From: Clostridia bacterium
GTDB taxonomy: Bacteria; Bacillota; Clostridia; Oscillospirales; Acutalibacteraceae
Length of the DNA stretch: 64,000 nucleotides
Assembly: GCA_017531385.1 (NCBI GenBank)
Contig: JAFXLD010000039.1
Location: 23,611 to 87,610, forward strand
Direction: 5' to 3'
Shown here: in pieces, positions 44,279-52,536 of the stretch
Layout: each line of letters starts with the position of its first letter
Position numbering within the stretch: position 1 is the first letter of the stretch
Notes under the pieces: model-generated
The model's database searches: none
What the model was told of the DNA's origin: nothing
The model's input: the letters and a program-made list of their open reading frames with translations, nothing else
Program-made: the position numbers and the translations under genes

Positions 44279-44323
44279 TACACCACATCTGGTGTATAAT
44301 GTTGATACACCAAATGTGATGTA
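44279..44323. promoter_or_regulatory. Two palindromic operators in a divergent regulator region
   Basis: TACACCA-CATC-TGGTGTA (44279-44296, perfect 7-bp arms) and TACACCA-AATG-TGATGTA (44306-44323, one mismatch), centres 27 bases apart. TATAAT-like -10 boxes overlap operator 1 on both strands (44295-44300 plus; 44275-44280 minus). They probably bind the XRE protein at 44347 and/or the RHH-like protein. Confidence 0.7.
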
Positions 44324-44346
44324 TTACAATTTTATTGGTGATGATA

Positions 44347-44550
44347 ATGAAAGAATATCATGAAATTATTCGGGAACTGCGTGAAGATAACGATTTAAAG
44401 CAAAGTGAAATCGCTGAAATCCTCGGAACAACACAGCAAGTTTATTCAAGATATGAAAAAGGTATTAACAAAATCCCTGTCAGACATATCATAACATTAT
44501 GTAAATTTTATAAAGTTTCTGCCGATTATATTTTAGGCTTGGAACAATAG
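44347..44550 (+). CDS. Small XRE-family HTH regulator
   Basis: A 67-residue Cro/CI-like repressor: EYHEIIRELREDNDLKQ, HTH at SEIAEILGTTQQVYSRYEKG, and the end CKFYKVSADYILGLEQ. The ATG at 44347 with GGTGA six bases upstream is preferred to the in-frame TTG at 44335. It is immediately downstream of two TACACCA palindromes, a classic autoregulated arrangement. It is similar in size and type to the regulator at 8932. Confidence 0.87.
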   Translation: MKEYHEIIRELREDNDLKQSEIAEILGTTQQVYSRYEKGINKIPVRHIITLCKFYKVSADYILGLEQ

Positions 44551-44553
44551 CAA

Positions 44554-44590
44554 AACCGCACCGGTTTTATCCGATGCGGTTGAATTATTA
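44554..44590. terminator. Terminator between the XRE and four-helix-bundle genes
   Basis: AACCGCA / TGCGGTT stem, extended by CCGG/CCGA, between two convergent genes with A/T-rich flanks. Confidence 0.6.
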
Positions 44591-44941
44591 TTTATTGTTT
44601 TTTGCTGTTTTACAGGAAGCGACAAGTGCGGCTTTTATTCTGGAACACAAATTTTCTATCTTTTTATAGTATTGTTCATCAATATATTTTGTTCTGTATA
44701 GTATCAGCAACCAATATGAAGTTTCGTTTGCCTCTTTGAGGGCAATCTCAAATTTTGCAACAAAATCTGCACGGCTGTGCGCATACTGTGCTTCGTGAAT
44801 ATTCGCACCGACACTTGTTCCGCTGCGACAAATCTGATTACCAATAACAGACTGTTGCTTTGATTTTAGGATTTTTACTAATTCAACAATTTCTATTGCA
44901 AGTTCTATTGACAAATCAATGAGAATATTATTTTCTTTCAC
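44588..44941 (-). CDS. Four-helix bundle protein (23S rRNA IVP family)
   Basis: A 117-residue helical protein of the S23/IVP family, first found as ORFs in intervening sequences of 23S rRNA and related to Avd of diversity-generating retroelements. Characteristic motifs: LSIELAIEIVELVK, QICRSGTSVGANIHEAQYAHSRADFVAKF (seen as RSGTSVGANIHEAQ) and KIALKEANETSYWL-like residues. The start is GTG with AGGAGGGG upstream. It is not within an rRNA gene here, and no reverse transcriptase is nearby. Directly upstream is an array of small palindromes (44961-45127), possibly linked to the protein. Biochemical role unknown. Confidence 0.88.
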   Translation of the reverse strand: MKENNILIDLSIELAIEIVELVKILKSKQQSVIGNQICRSGTSVGANIHEAQYAHSRADFVAKFEIALKEANETSYWLLILYRTKYIDEQYYKKIENLCSRIKAALVASCKTAKNNK

Positions 44942-44960
44942 AGAATCCCCTCCTGTAAAG

Positions 44961-45127
44961 ATGATGGTTTAATCTTCGATTAAAATGATAGTGCAACCAG
45001 TTGCAATGATAGATTGAATGTAAACATTCAAAATGATGGGATGGTTGCATTCATTTGTCGAAGACAACCATCATTGCGAAGCACCATCATAAACAAAGTG
45101 ACATCATTTGCCAAAGGCAACCATCAT
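44961..45127. repeat. Hairpin string A (ATGATGG-type words with palindromes)
   Basis: Constant word ATGATGG/ATGATAG at 44961, 44985, 45006 and 45033, and inverted CCATCAT-type words at 45068, 45084 and 45121. Between them are different small palindromes: TTTAATC-TTC-GATTAAA, TGCAA-CCAG-TTGCA, TTGAATG-TAAA-CATTCAA, TTGTC-GAA-GACAA, TTGCC-AAA-GGCAA. No reading frame. It occupies the whole gap between the four-helix-bundle gene and gpmI. Confidence 0.75.
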
Positions 45128-46641
45128 TTTACAAGTAAAGATTCGCCTGTCATTTCTTCAGGCTGAGCGATGCCCATAATATCAAGAAGTGTGGGGCAAA
45201 GGTCACAGAGCTTTCCGTTTTCTTTGAGTGCATAGTCACTGCCTACTGTGATAACGGGAACGGGATTTGTTGAGTGAGGTGTGAAAGCTTCGCCGCTTTC
45301 GTCAAGCATCTTGTCAGCATTGCCGTGGTCAGCAGTAATGATCATCTTACCGCCCATCTTTGCAACAGCGTCAGCAAGTCTGCCGACACATTCGTCAACA
45401 GCTTCAACTGCTGCAACTGCTGCCTCAAAAATACCTGTATGACCAACCATATCGCAGTTGGCGTAGTTGATGATAATAACATCATACTTACCGCTGAGAA
45501 CCTGTTCAACAACAGCATCAGTTACTTCATAAGCACTCATTTCGGGCTTGAGGTCAAATGTTGCAACGTCGGGAGAATTGATGAGAATTCTGTCTTCACC
45601 GGGGAACTGAGCCTCAACACCGCCGTTGAAGAAGAATGTTACATGAGCATACTTCTGAGTTTCTGCGATTCTCAGCTGTGTCATACCGAGTGATGAAACA
45701 TATTCACCCATTGTCATTGTAAGGTCTTCGTTGGGAAGAGCAACAGTAACATTAGGCATTGATGCATCATACTGAGTCATACATACATATTTTACGGGGA
45801 AGAAACCGTTCTTTCTCTCAAAGCCGTTAAAATCGGGATCAACGAACATTCTTGTGAGCTGTCTTGCTCTGTCGGGACGGAAGTTGAAACAGATAACTGA
45901 ATCGTTTTCTTTAATCATACCGTCTTTATCAATAACAACGGGAAGAACGAACTCGTCTGTAATGCCGTTTGCATAGGATTCTTCCATTGCCTTTACGGGG
46001 CAGTCACACTGATTGCCTTCGCCGTAAACCATAGCAGCATAAGCCTTTTCTTCTCTGTCCCATGCAAAGTCACGGTCCATTGCGTAGTATCTGCCTGAGA
46101 TAGTTGCAATTTTGCCGAGACCGATTTCATTGAACTTATCAAGACAATCCTGCATAAAGCCCTTACCTGACTCAACAGAAACGTCACGACCGTCTGTGAT
46201 AGCGTGAACATAAACTTTTTCAACGCCCATTTCCTTAGCCATTTCAACAAGGCCGAAAAGGTGCTCGATGTGGCTGTGAACACCGCCGTCTGAAAGAAGA
46301 CCTACAAGGTGAAGTGCAGATTTCTTTTCATTGCAGTTTTCCATTGCTGCACGAAGCTCGGCATTCTTTGAAAGTTCGCCATCTTTGATCATCTTTGAAA
46401 TCTTGACGAGCATCTGATAAACAACTCTGCCTGCGCCGATGTTTGTGTGACCGACTTCTGAATTGCCCATCTGACCGTCGGGAAGACCTACATCAAGACC
46501 TGATGCACCGATAAGTGTATGGGGATTTTCAGCAAAAAGCTTATCAAGGCAGGGTGTTTTTGCAAATTCGATTGCATTGCCCTTTGCACCGGGGTTTGAA
46601 CCGAAGCCGTCCATTATACATAAAACATAAGGTTTTTTCAT
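45124..46641 (-). CDS. gpmI: 2,3-bisphosphoglycerate-independent phosphoglycerate mutase
   Basis: Mn-dependent iPGM interconverting 3- and 2-phosphoglycerate. The 505 residues have the alkaline-phosphatase-type metal sites (CIMDGFGSN; TADHGNADKM), the phosphoserine motif DGQMGNSEVGH, and the FNFRPDRARQLTR substrate site. The ATG at 46639-46641 is used because the AAGGA site lies 9 bases upstream, too close for the ATG at 46650. It is last in the pgk-tpiA-gpmI cluster. A terminator-like hairpin abuts its ribosome binding site. Confidence 0.96.
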   Translation of the reverse strand: MKKPYVLCIMDGFGSNPGAKGNAIEFAKTPCLDKLFAENPHTLIGASGLDVGLPDGQMGNSEVGHTNIGAGRVVYQMLVKISKMIKDGELSKNAELRAAMENCNEKKSALHLVGLLSDGGVHSHIEHLFGLVEMAKEMGVEKVYVHAITDGRDVSVESGKGFMQDCLDKFNEIGLGKIATISGRYYAMDRDFAWDREEKAYAAMVYGEGNQCDCPVKAMEESYANGITDEFVLPVVIDKDGMIKENDSVICFNFRPDRARQLTRMFVDPDFNGFERKNGFFPVKYVCMTQYDASMPNVTVALPNEDLTMTMGEYVSSLGMTQLRIAETQKYAHVTFFFNGGVEAQFPGEDRILINSPDVATFDLKPEMSAYEVTDAVVEQVLSGKYDVIIINYANCDMVGHTGIFEAAVAAVEAVDECVGRLADAVAKMGGKMIITADHGNADKMLDESGEAFTPHSTNPVPVITVGSDYALKENGKLCDLCPTLLDIMGIAQPEEMTGESLLVK

Positions 46642-46654
46642 ATTATTCATTCCT

Positions 46655-46683
46655 TTAAAAAAGGGCAGGTATCTCTCCTGCCC
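46655..46683 (-). terminator. Terminator/attenuator between tpiA and gpmI
   Basis: GGGCAGG / CCTGCCC 7-bp stem, followed on the minus strand by TTTTTT that runs into the gpmI AAGGA site. It can limit readthrough from tpiA into gpmI. Confidence 0.75.
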
Positions 46684-46695
46684 ACTTATTATTTT

Positions 46696-47463
46696 TTATT
46701 TTGAAGCAGCTTTTACAATGATTGAGAAATCTTCAGCCTTGAGTGATGCACCGCCGATAAGACCGCCGTCAACATCTTCCTGAGCGAGAAGTTCGTCTGC
46801 ATTCTTAGCATTCATTGAACCGCCGTACTGAACAACCATCTTGTCAGCAGCAGCCTGACCGTAAAGTTCAGCAACGCAAACTCTGATTGCATGGTTAACT
46901 TCGTTAGCCTGTTCTGCAGTTGCAGTTTTACCTGTACCGATAGCCCATACGGGTTCATAAGCGATGATGATGTTCTCGAGTTCAGCTTCTGAAACACCGC
47001 CGAGAGCAATCTTTGTCTGCATACGAACAACTTCTTCTGTGATGCCCTGTTCTCTCTGTTCAAGGTATTCACCGACGCAGAGGATAACTGTAAGGCCTGC
47101 ATCAAGAGCAGCTCTTGTTCTCTTCTGTACAGTTACGTCTGTTTCGCCGAAGAACTGTCTTCTCTCTGAGTGACCGATGATAACATAAGGAACACCGATT
47201 TCCTTAAGCATCTTAGCTGAAACTTCACCTGTGAAAGCACCGCTTTCTGCCCAGTGACAGTTTTCAACACCGATCTTGATATTTGAACCTTCTGCTGCTT
47301 CCATAGCTGCAAAAACGTCAATGTAAGGAACGCAGAGAACAACATCACAGTCTGCACCTACAACAAGGGGCTTCATTTCGTTGATAAGAGCCTTTGTTTC
47401 TGCGGGAGTTTTATTCATTTTCCAGTTACCTGCGATAACTGCTTTACGAAGTGCTTTATTCAT
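46696..47463 (-). CDS. tpiA: Triosephosphate isomerase
   Basis: Interconverts DHAP and glyceraldehyde-3-phosphate. The 255 residues show AGNWKMNKT (substrate Asn/Lys), IIGHSERRQFF (catalytic His), AYEPVWAIGTGKTA (catalytic Glu and loop 6) and YGGSMNAKNA. Canonical length. It lies 19 bases after pgk in the same direction. Confidence 0.97.
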   Translation of the reverse strand: MNKALRKAVIAGNWKMNKTPAETKALINEMKPLVVGADCDVVLCVPYIDVFAAMEAAEGSNIKIGVENCHWAESGAFTGEVSAKMLKEIGVPYVIIGHSERRQFFGETDVTVQKRTRAALDAGLTVILCVGEYLEQREQGITEEVVRMQTKIALGGVSEAELENIIIAYEPVWAIGTGKTATAEQANEVNHAIRVCVAELYGQAAADKMVVQYGGSMNAKNADELLAQEDVDGGLIGGASLKAEDFSIIVKAASK

Positions 47464-47482
47464 AATTTCAATACCCTTTCAA

Positions 47483-48685
47483 TTACTTTGTTGCGATACA
47501 AGCGATACCGGGAAGGTCTTTACCCTCAAGGAATTCAAGAGAAGCACCGCCGCCTGTTGAAACGTGAGTCATCTTGTCGTTGAAGCCGAGCTTCTTAACA
47601 GCTGCTGCTGAGTCACCGCCGCCGATGATTGAAACTGCGCCTGCATCTGTTGCTGCTGCAACTGCGTTAGCTACAGAGATTGTACCTGATGCGAACTTAT
47701 CCCATTCTGAAACGCCCATAGGTCCGTTCCAGATAACTGTGCCTGCACCTTCGAGAGCTTCTGCAAAGAGCTTTTCTGACTTGGGACCGATGTCAAGCCC
47801 CATCCAACCGTCGGGAATCTTGTCACTGTCAACGATTTCACATTCTGTATCGGGGCTGTATGCTGTACCGATTCTGTTATCAACGGGGATAAGGAACTTA
47901 ACGCCCTTTTCTTCTGCAAGCTTCATCATATTCTTTGCAAGGTCAATCTTGTCTTCTTCACAGATTGATGTACCTACTGTGTAGCCCTGAGCTGCGAAGA
48001 ATGTGTAAGCCATACCGCCGCCTACGATAAGTGTGTCAACCTTTTCCATAAGGTTTTCGATAACGCCGATTTTGTCTGAAACCTTAGCACCGCCGAGGAT
48101 AGCAACAAAGGGTCTTGCAGGATCTTCAAGAGCCTTACCCATAACGTCAACTTCCTTCTGCATAAGGTAGCCGATAGCTGTTTCTTCAACGAAAGCTGCA
48201 ACGCCTGCTGTTGATGAATGAGCTCTGTGAGCTGAACCGAAAGCATCGTTTACAAAGATGTCTGCAAGAGCAGCAAATTTCTTGCTGAGTTCTTCGTCAT
48301 TCTTTGTTTCGCCCTTTTCAAAACGAACGTTTTCAAGAAGCATTGCTTCGCCATCCTTGAGTTCAGCAGCAAGAGCCTGAGCTGACTCGCCTACAACGTC
48401 CTTAGCAAGCTTAACTTCAATACCGAGATACTTTGAAAGGCATTCTGCAACAGGGCCCATTGAGAATTCGGGGTTGAATTCACCCTTGGGTCTGCCGAGG
48501 TGTGAGCAAAGGATAACTTTTGCATTGTTGTCAAGAAGATACTTGATTGTGGGAAGAGAAGCTACAACTCTCTTGTCACTTGTGATAACGCCGTTTTCCA
48601 TCTTTACGTTGAAGTCACAACGTACAAGAACTTTTTTGCCGGCAACCTGAATGTCTTCAATTGTCTTTTTGTTTAAAACGCTCAT
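47483..48685 (-). CDS. pgk: Phosphoglycerate kinase
   Basis: Generates ATP and 3-phosphoglycerate in glycolysis. The 400 residues have [12 protein letters not shown], the substrate motif [42 protein letters not shown] and the C-terminal GGGDSAAAV nucleotide loop. It is first in the pgk-tpiA-gpmI unit, with a promoter about 50 bases upstream. Strong codon bias fits high expression. GapA is not in the window. Confidence 0.97.
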   Translation of the reverse strand: MSVLNKKTIEDIQVAGKKVLVRCDFNVKMENGVITSDKRVVASLPTIKYLLDNNAKVILCSHLGRPKGEFNPEFSMGPVAECLSKYLGIEVKLAKDVVGESAQALAAELKDGEAMLLENVRFEKGETKNDEELSKKFAALADIFVNDAFGSAHRAHSSTAGVAAFVEETAIGYLMQKEVDVMGKALEDPARPFVAILGGAKVSDKIGVIENLMEKVDTLIVGGGMAYTFFAAQGYTVGTSICEEDKIDLAKNMMKLAEEKGVKFLIPVDNRIGTAYSPDTECEIVDSDKIPDGWMGLDIGPKSEKLFAEALEGAGTVIWNGPMGVSEWDKFASGTISVANAVAAATDAGAVSIIGGGDSAAAVKKLGFNDKMTHVSTGGGASLEFLEGKDLPGIACIATK

Positions 48686-48736
48686 TTTGAAATCTCCTTT
48701 TATATAAAGAATTTTTTAACTTTTTTACACAATAAT

Positions 48737-48765
48737 ATTATATTATATTGTGAAAACTTTATCAA
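48737..48765 (-). promoter_or_regulatory. pgk promoter
   Basis: Minus strand TTGATA (48760-48765), 17-base spacer, TATAAT (48737-48742). The remaining AT-rich spacer to 48950 shows nothing else recognisable. Confidence 0.65.
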
Positions 48766-48951
48766 TCAGCATTTCTGCCAAATCGAAAAATAATACGGAA
48801 AAATCTTTGTATATTTAATATATCCAAATTTTCGCATTATAAGATTATTATAGCAAAATTATACTTAAATTGCAATAATTAAAATATAAAATACAGCGTT
48901 ATCATACACTTTTTATTTAATGCATATATATTCACAAAGGTGGTGTGTGAT

Positions 48952-49428
48952 TTGAAGCAAAAAATCAGAATCTATGCGATATCAATAGCTTTATCTCTTG
49001 GCGTGGGAGTTGTGTCTGCCCTGTTGACAAGAAACAATATGGATATTTACACTCAGGTAAAAAGTCCGCCGTTATCGCCGCCTCCAATTCTTTTCCCTAT
49101 CGTGTGGACAATTCTCTATATACTAATGGGGATAAGTGCGGCAATGGTTTTTACAACAAAAACAGCGTCATTAAAGGAACGGAAAGATGCTCTTTCTGTT
49201 TACGGGCTGAGCCTGTTTTTCAATTTTTTCTGGAGCATAATATTTTTCAACCTCAGAGCATATTTTTTCTCATTCATCTGGCTTATTGCATTGCTTTTTC
49301 TCATCATTCTCACAATTGTCAGATACGCCAAAATCAATAAAGTTGCGACATATCTGCAGATTCCCTATGCGCTGTGGGTAACATTTGCAGGCTATCTTAA
49401 TGCAGGAATATGGCTTCTGAACAGGTGA
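48952..49428 (+). CDS. tspO: TspO/MBR-family membrane protein, copy 1
   Basis: Tryptophan-rich sensory protein homologous to the peripheral benzodiazepine receptor; it binds porphyrins and other hydrophobic ligands in the membrane. The 158 residues form five helices with conserved PPLSPPPILFPIVWTILYILMG (seen as PPLSPPPILFPIVWT), NFFWSIIFF and QIPYALWVTFAGYLN. The TTG at 48952 is chosen because AAAGGTGG lies upstream and it matches the start of the second copy at 60556. It is convergent with the flavo-[2Fe-2S] reductase gene. Confidence 0.93.
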   Translation: MKQKIRIYAISIALSLGVGVVSALLTRNNMDIYTQVKSPPLSPPPILFPIVWTILYILMGISAAMVFTTKTASLKERKDALSVYGLSLFFNFFWSIIFFNLRAYFFSFIWLIALLFLIILTIVRYAKINKVATYLQIPYALWVTFAGYLNAGIWLLNR

Positions 49429-49445
49429 ACAATGATTTTATTCGC

Positions 49446-49490
49446 AAAAAAATGCAACCGTCGTTTTGCCGACGGTTGTTGTATTTTTTA
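49446..49490. terminator. Bidirectional terminator after tspO copy 1
   Basis: CAACCGTC / GACGGTTG 8-bp stem with TTTTTTA on the right and an A-run on the left; it serves both convergent genes. Confidence 0.85.
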
Positions 49491-50693
49491 TTTTGCAACG
49501 GGAACATTGATTTCGAGGTCTGTCAGGGGGAATGAACAGCAAGGATGAATACAGCCGAACTTGTAGTCTGCAAGTCTGCGGTATTCGAGGTGCTTGGGTA
49601 CATAAACCTTACCTGAAATCAGATGAGAATGACAGAATCCGCACTCACCGCTTCTGCATCTTGCAGGCACTGCAAGACCGTTCTGTTCAATTATCTGCAT
49701 AACGGAATCTGTTGACTTACCCTTGATGATATATGTCTTATCCTGGATTGTAACAGTGATTCTGACTGTTTCGGGGATTCCTGCGGGATAGTCTGCCTGA
49801 TTCTGAGGATTATGGAATTCACCGAACATTTCGTGTCTGATATATTTCTTGGGAAGTTCAAGTTTTTCGAGCTCTTTGTCAACAAATTCATACATCTGCT
49901 GAGGACCGCAGAGGAATACTGAATATGCTTCATTTTCGGGAGCATATTTCTTAATGAGTTCTGCAGTGATGAAGCCCTTTTCACAGTCCTTGGGAACCTT
50001 TGCACCCTTGTCGCTGAGAACATGAACAACCTTGATTTTGTCACATTTTGTCTGAAGCTCATCAAGCTCCTGACGGAAGAGAATATTTTCATAGTTTCTG
50101 CTGCCGTAAAGAAGTGTCAGCTCGAAATCTTCATCGCCGTCATTTATAGCATTTGCCATTGAAAGGAAAGGTGTGATACCGCTGCCGCCTGCAAGACAGA
50201 TAACCTTCTTTGCATCACGCAGAGGCTGATATTCAAAATTACCTGCAGGTGCAGAAACTTCAACCTGAGAACCTACTTCCCAGTTATCAAAGATGTACTG
50301 TGACATAAGTCCGCCCTCTACAAGCTTGATTGTGAGAACATACTTGCCCTCAAGCGAATCCTTGGGAGAAGATGAAATTGAATACGCTCTTGTTACGGGC
50401 ATGCCTTCAATTGTTTCAAAAACAGTCAGGTACTTACCTGCACCGAAATATGCAAGAGCCTTTGTGCCCTTTGATTCGTCCGGAACAAGTGTGAAGCTCC
50501 TGCAATCCTCTGCCATAACTTTCACATCAGCAACTTTAAGATACTGTCTCTTGGGATGAAGTGCCTTTGCAAGTGCAGTTGCGTTATCTGAAAAAGACGG
50601 CATTTCTGCCCTTGCTGCTTTGAATCTTGCCTGACGGTCAGGAAGCATCTTGAGGAATTTTGTACCTTTGAGGTTATTGAAATGCTTTGCCAT
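49488..50693 (-). CDS. Ferredoxin reductase-like flavoprotein with C-terminal [2Fe-2S] domain
   Basis: A 401-residue electron-transfer protein. FAD-binding motif TRAYSISSSP at about residue 108, NAD(P) motif LAGGSGITPFLSM, CGPQQMYEF, then a C-terminal plant-type ferredoxin with CRSGECGFC and a fourth Cys in the following GCIHPCC region. The N-terminal ~50 residues are an extra segment (KGTKFLKMLPDRQARFKA). It starts one base after the desaturase-like gene, so the two are coupled; the protein probably supplies or accepts electrons for that flavoenzyme. Oxygenase-type partners are absent. Confidence 0.9.
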   Translation of the reverse strand: MAKHFNNLKGTKFLKMLPDRQARFKAARAEMPSFSDNATALAKALHPKRQYLKVADVKVMAEDCRSFTLVPDESKGTKALAYFGAGKYLTVFETIEGMPVTRAYSISSSPKDSLEGKYVLTIKLVEGGLMSQYIFDNWEVGSQVEVSAPAGNFEYQPLRDAKKVICLAGGSGITPFLSMANAINDGDEDFELTLLYGSRNYENILFRQELDELQTKCDKIKVVHVLSDKGAKVPKDCEKGFITAELIKKYAPENEAYSVFLCGPQQMYEFVDKELEKLELPKKYIRHEMFGEFHNPQNQADYPAGIPETVRITVTIQDKTYIIKGKSTDSVMQIIEQNGLAVPARCRSGECGFCHSHLISGKVYVPKHLEYRRLADYKFGCIHPCCSFPLTDLEINVPVAK

Positions 50694-50694
50694 A

Positions 50695-52248
50695 TTATTT
50701 GCCCTCCTTCATTTTTTTGATAACAAGACCTGCGGCTTTTTCACCTGTGTAATATGCACAGCCGTAGCCGTCGCCTCTTTCCTGGGTTGCACCGCAGAAG
50801 TAGAAATTATCAAAGGGCTGATCCTTGATGTACTGAATTGTTCTGGGAAGCATACTGTCCCACTTTTCGAGCATATAGCCGTAGGGAGTGCCCAGAGGTG
50901 TGTTGAGATAACGGGCAAATGTGGGAGGCAGAGCAATTTCGATTTCTTCGATATAAGGCTTAATGGAGATATTCAGAGCCTTTTCACAGGTTTCGATCAT
51001 ATCTTCTGCAACCTTTGTCTTGAACTTCTTATAATCCTGAGGTCTGATATCTTTCATAACATCGCCGAATGTCATTGTTGTAAGGAACAACTGGCTTGTG
51101 CCTTCGGGAGTACAATCGGGAATAATTTCATTAAGGCAGTTAATGATGCAGTAACCGCTGAAATAATTCTGTGCAGCTTCGTACTGCTTGTCTGAGTCCG
51201 AATCGGGAGCAATGAATATTGAATAGTCTTTGATGCCGAGTTCTTCCTTAGTCTTGTTCATGCCGAGGTAAACTGTTGTAAGTGTACATGCAGTCTTTCT
51301 TGCATTGAGCATTTTAAGTTGCATTTCGGGAACATCTTTCTTGTCCATAAGCTCTGTGAAGACCTTATAAGGATAGCTGTTGCAGATAAACTGTTTGCCG
51401 TAGACTTCCTTTTCACCGTTGATGACAACGCCTGCAGGCTTGCCGTCTTTCATAATAATCTTTGTAACTTCAGAATTATACCAGATGTCACCGCCGAAAT
51501 CACGGATTTTCTTGTCAATAGAAAGGCTCATTTCGTGGCTTCTGTACTTGGGAATACCTGTTCCGCTTCTTACATAGCTGTGAAGACAGCAAAGGTAGTA
51601 AAGGAAGTCAAACTGTGATGCAGGTGAACCCATATAGCACCAGTATGTGTTGAAGATATCCTGTGCTTTCTTGGGCATACCGAGGTCATCGAGAGCTTCT
51701 TTCATTGTGTGAGAAACCATTGTCATAATGTCGGGTACATCTTTAAGACTGCCGGGAAGTTTTGAGAGGTCTTCAAGACAGTCAAAAGCCTTGAACATAT
51801 TGATTGAAAGGTCAAAAGCTTTACGGCAGCTGCTGTATGAACCGGGAACGAGCTCATCAAGCTTTCTTGAGAATGCCTCAAAGCCTACGGGCATACGGGC
51901 GTCAACTGTAACAAGAACACCGTCTTCATTGACGAATGTGTCTGTGTCGCCCTCTTTTGCAGGAACAACAAGACGGAATGTTGAATCGTGTCTGCACCAT
52001 TCAACATCGGCATCAATACGGTTGAATACCTCTTCGATTGTGCCTGCCTCTTTTTCATCACCGATACCTGCGAGCTCGTGAAGCGAGGGTTCAAACTCAA
52101 ATCTGCCTCTTACAAATGAAGAAGCTGAGCCGCCGGGGATGTTGTGTCTTTCAAGAAGAAGCACTGAAAGACCTGCTTTTGCACAGTTTGCAGCAGCCGC
52201 AAGACCGCCGTTACCCGCACCGATAACAATTACGTCATAAGTTTTCAT
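50695..52248 (-). CDS. CrtI/CrtISO-like FAD-dependent desaturase/saturase
   Basis: A 517-residue flavoprotein of the phytoene desaturase / carotene isomerase / retinol saturase superfamily. The N-terminal dinucleotide fold is VIVIGAGNGGLAAAANCAKAGLSV, seen as VIVIGAGNGGLAAA, with the second motif LLERHNIPGGSASSF. The C-terminal FAD contact is NFYFCGATQERGDGYGCAY. Clostridial carotenoid pathways are rare and no crtB/crtE is present, so the substrate is open (isoprenoid, retinoid-like or other polyene). It is coupled to the downstream flavo-[2Fe-2S] reductase. A disrupted micro-ORF overlaps its start. Confidence 0.87.
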   Translation of the reverse strand: MKTYDVIVIGAGNGGLAAAANCAKAGLSVLLLERHNIPGGSASSFVRGRFEFEPSLHELAGIGDEKEAGTIEEVFNRIDADVEWCRHDSTFRLVVPAKEGDTDTFVNEDGVLVTVDARMPVGFEAFSRKLDELVPGSYSSCRKAFDLSINMFKAFDCLEDLSKLPGSLKDVPDIMTMVSHTMKEALDDLGMPKKAQDIFNTYWCYMGSPASQFDFLYYLCCLHSYVRSGTGIPKYRSHEMSLSIDKKIRDFGGDIWYNSEVTKIIMKDGKPAGVVINGEKEVYGKQFICNSYPYKVFTELMDKKDVPEMQLKMLNARKTACTLTTVYLGMNKTKEELGIKDYSIFIAPDSDSDKQYEAAQNYFSGYCIINCLNEIIPDCTPEGTSQLFLTTMTFGDVMKDIRPQDYKKFKTKVAEDMIETCEKALNISIKPYIEEIEIALPPTFARYLNTPLGTPYGYMLEKWDSMLPRTIQYIKDQPFDNFYFCGATQERGDGYGCAYYTGEKAAGLVIKKMKEGK

Positions 52249-52398
52249 TTATTATCCTCCATTTCAGTTTTATCCTGAACTGATTGTTTTTTTTGTCTTT
52301 TGAGCATAAGTACAGATGCAAGAATTACAAAAAGGACAACACCTGCATGACTTTTACGATTTTACCGTACTGTCTGCCGTTTCCTTTTTTTCGGCCAT
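52245..52398 (-). pseudogene. Frame-disrupted small membrane-protein ORF
   Basis: A strong CAGGAGG site precedes an ATG (52396-52398) reading MAEKKETADSTVKS and stopping after 14 codons. A different frame of the same stretch encodes a hydrophobic helix (HAGVVLFVILASVLML), then a basic/acidic tail, and ends in TGA overlapping the desaturase ATG, as expected for a translationally coupled small gene. An A7 run after the start is a plausible slip site, but joining the parts needs more than one frame change. It is best read as a decayed small membrane protein, or as a leader peptide of 14 residues. Confidence 0.4.
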
Positions 52399-52536
52399 AC
52401 AATTCCTCCTGATATTCATATACTAACATTATAATCCTTTTTATTAGCCAATGTCAACATTGCATACACAACGAAACAAAAAAAATAAATGAGCCCGGCA
52501 AAGAACCGGACTCATTCGCAGACTATTCAATATTTA

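Noticed and set aside
44961-45127. CRISPR array interpretation of hairpin string A
   Set aside because: Spacers are themselves palindromes of variable length, the constant word is only 7 bases and it inverts midway.
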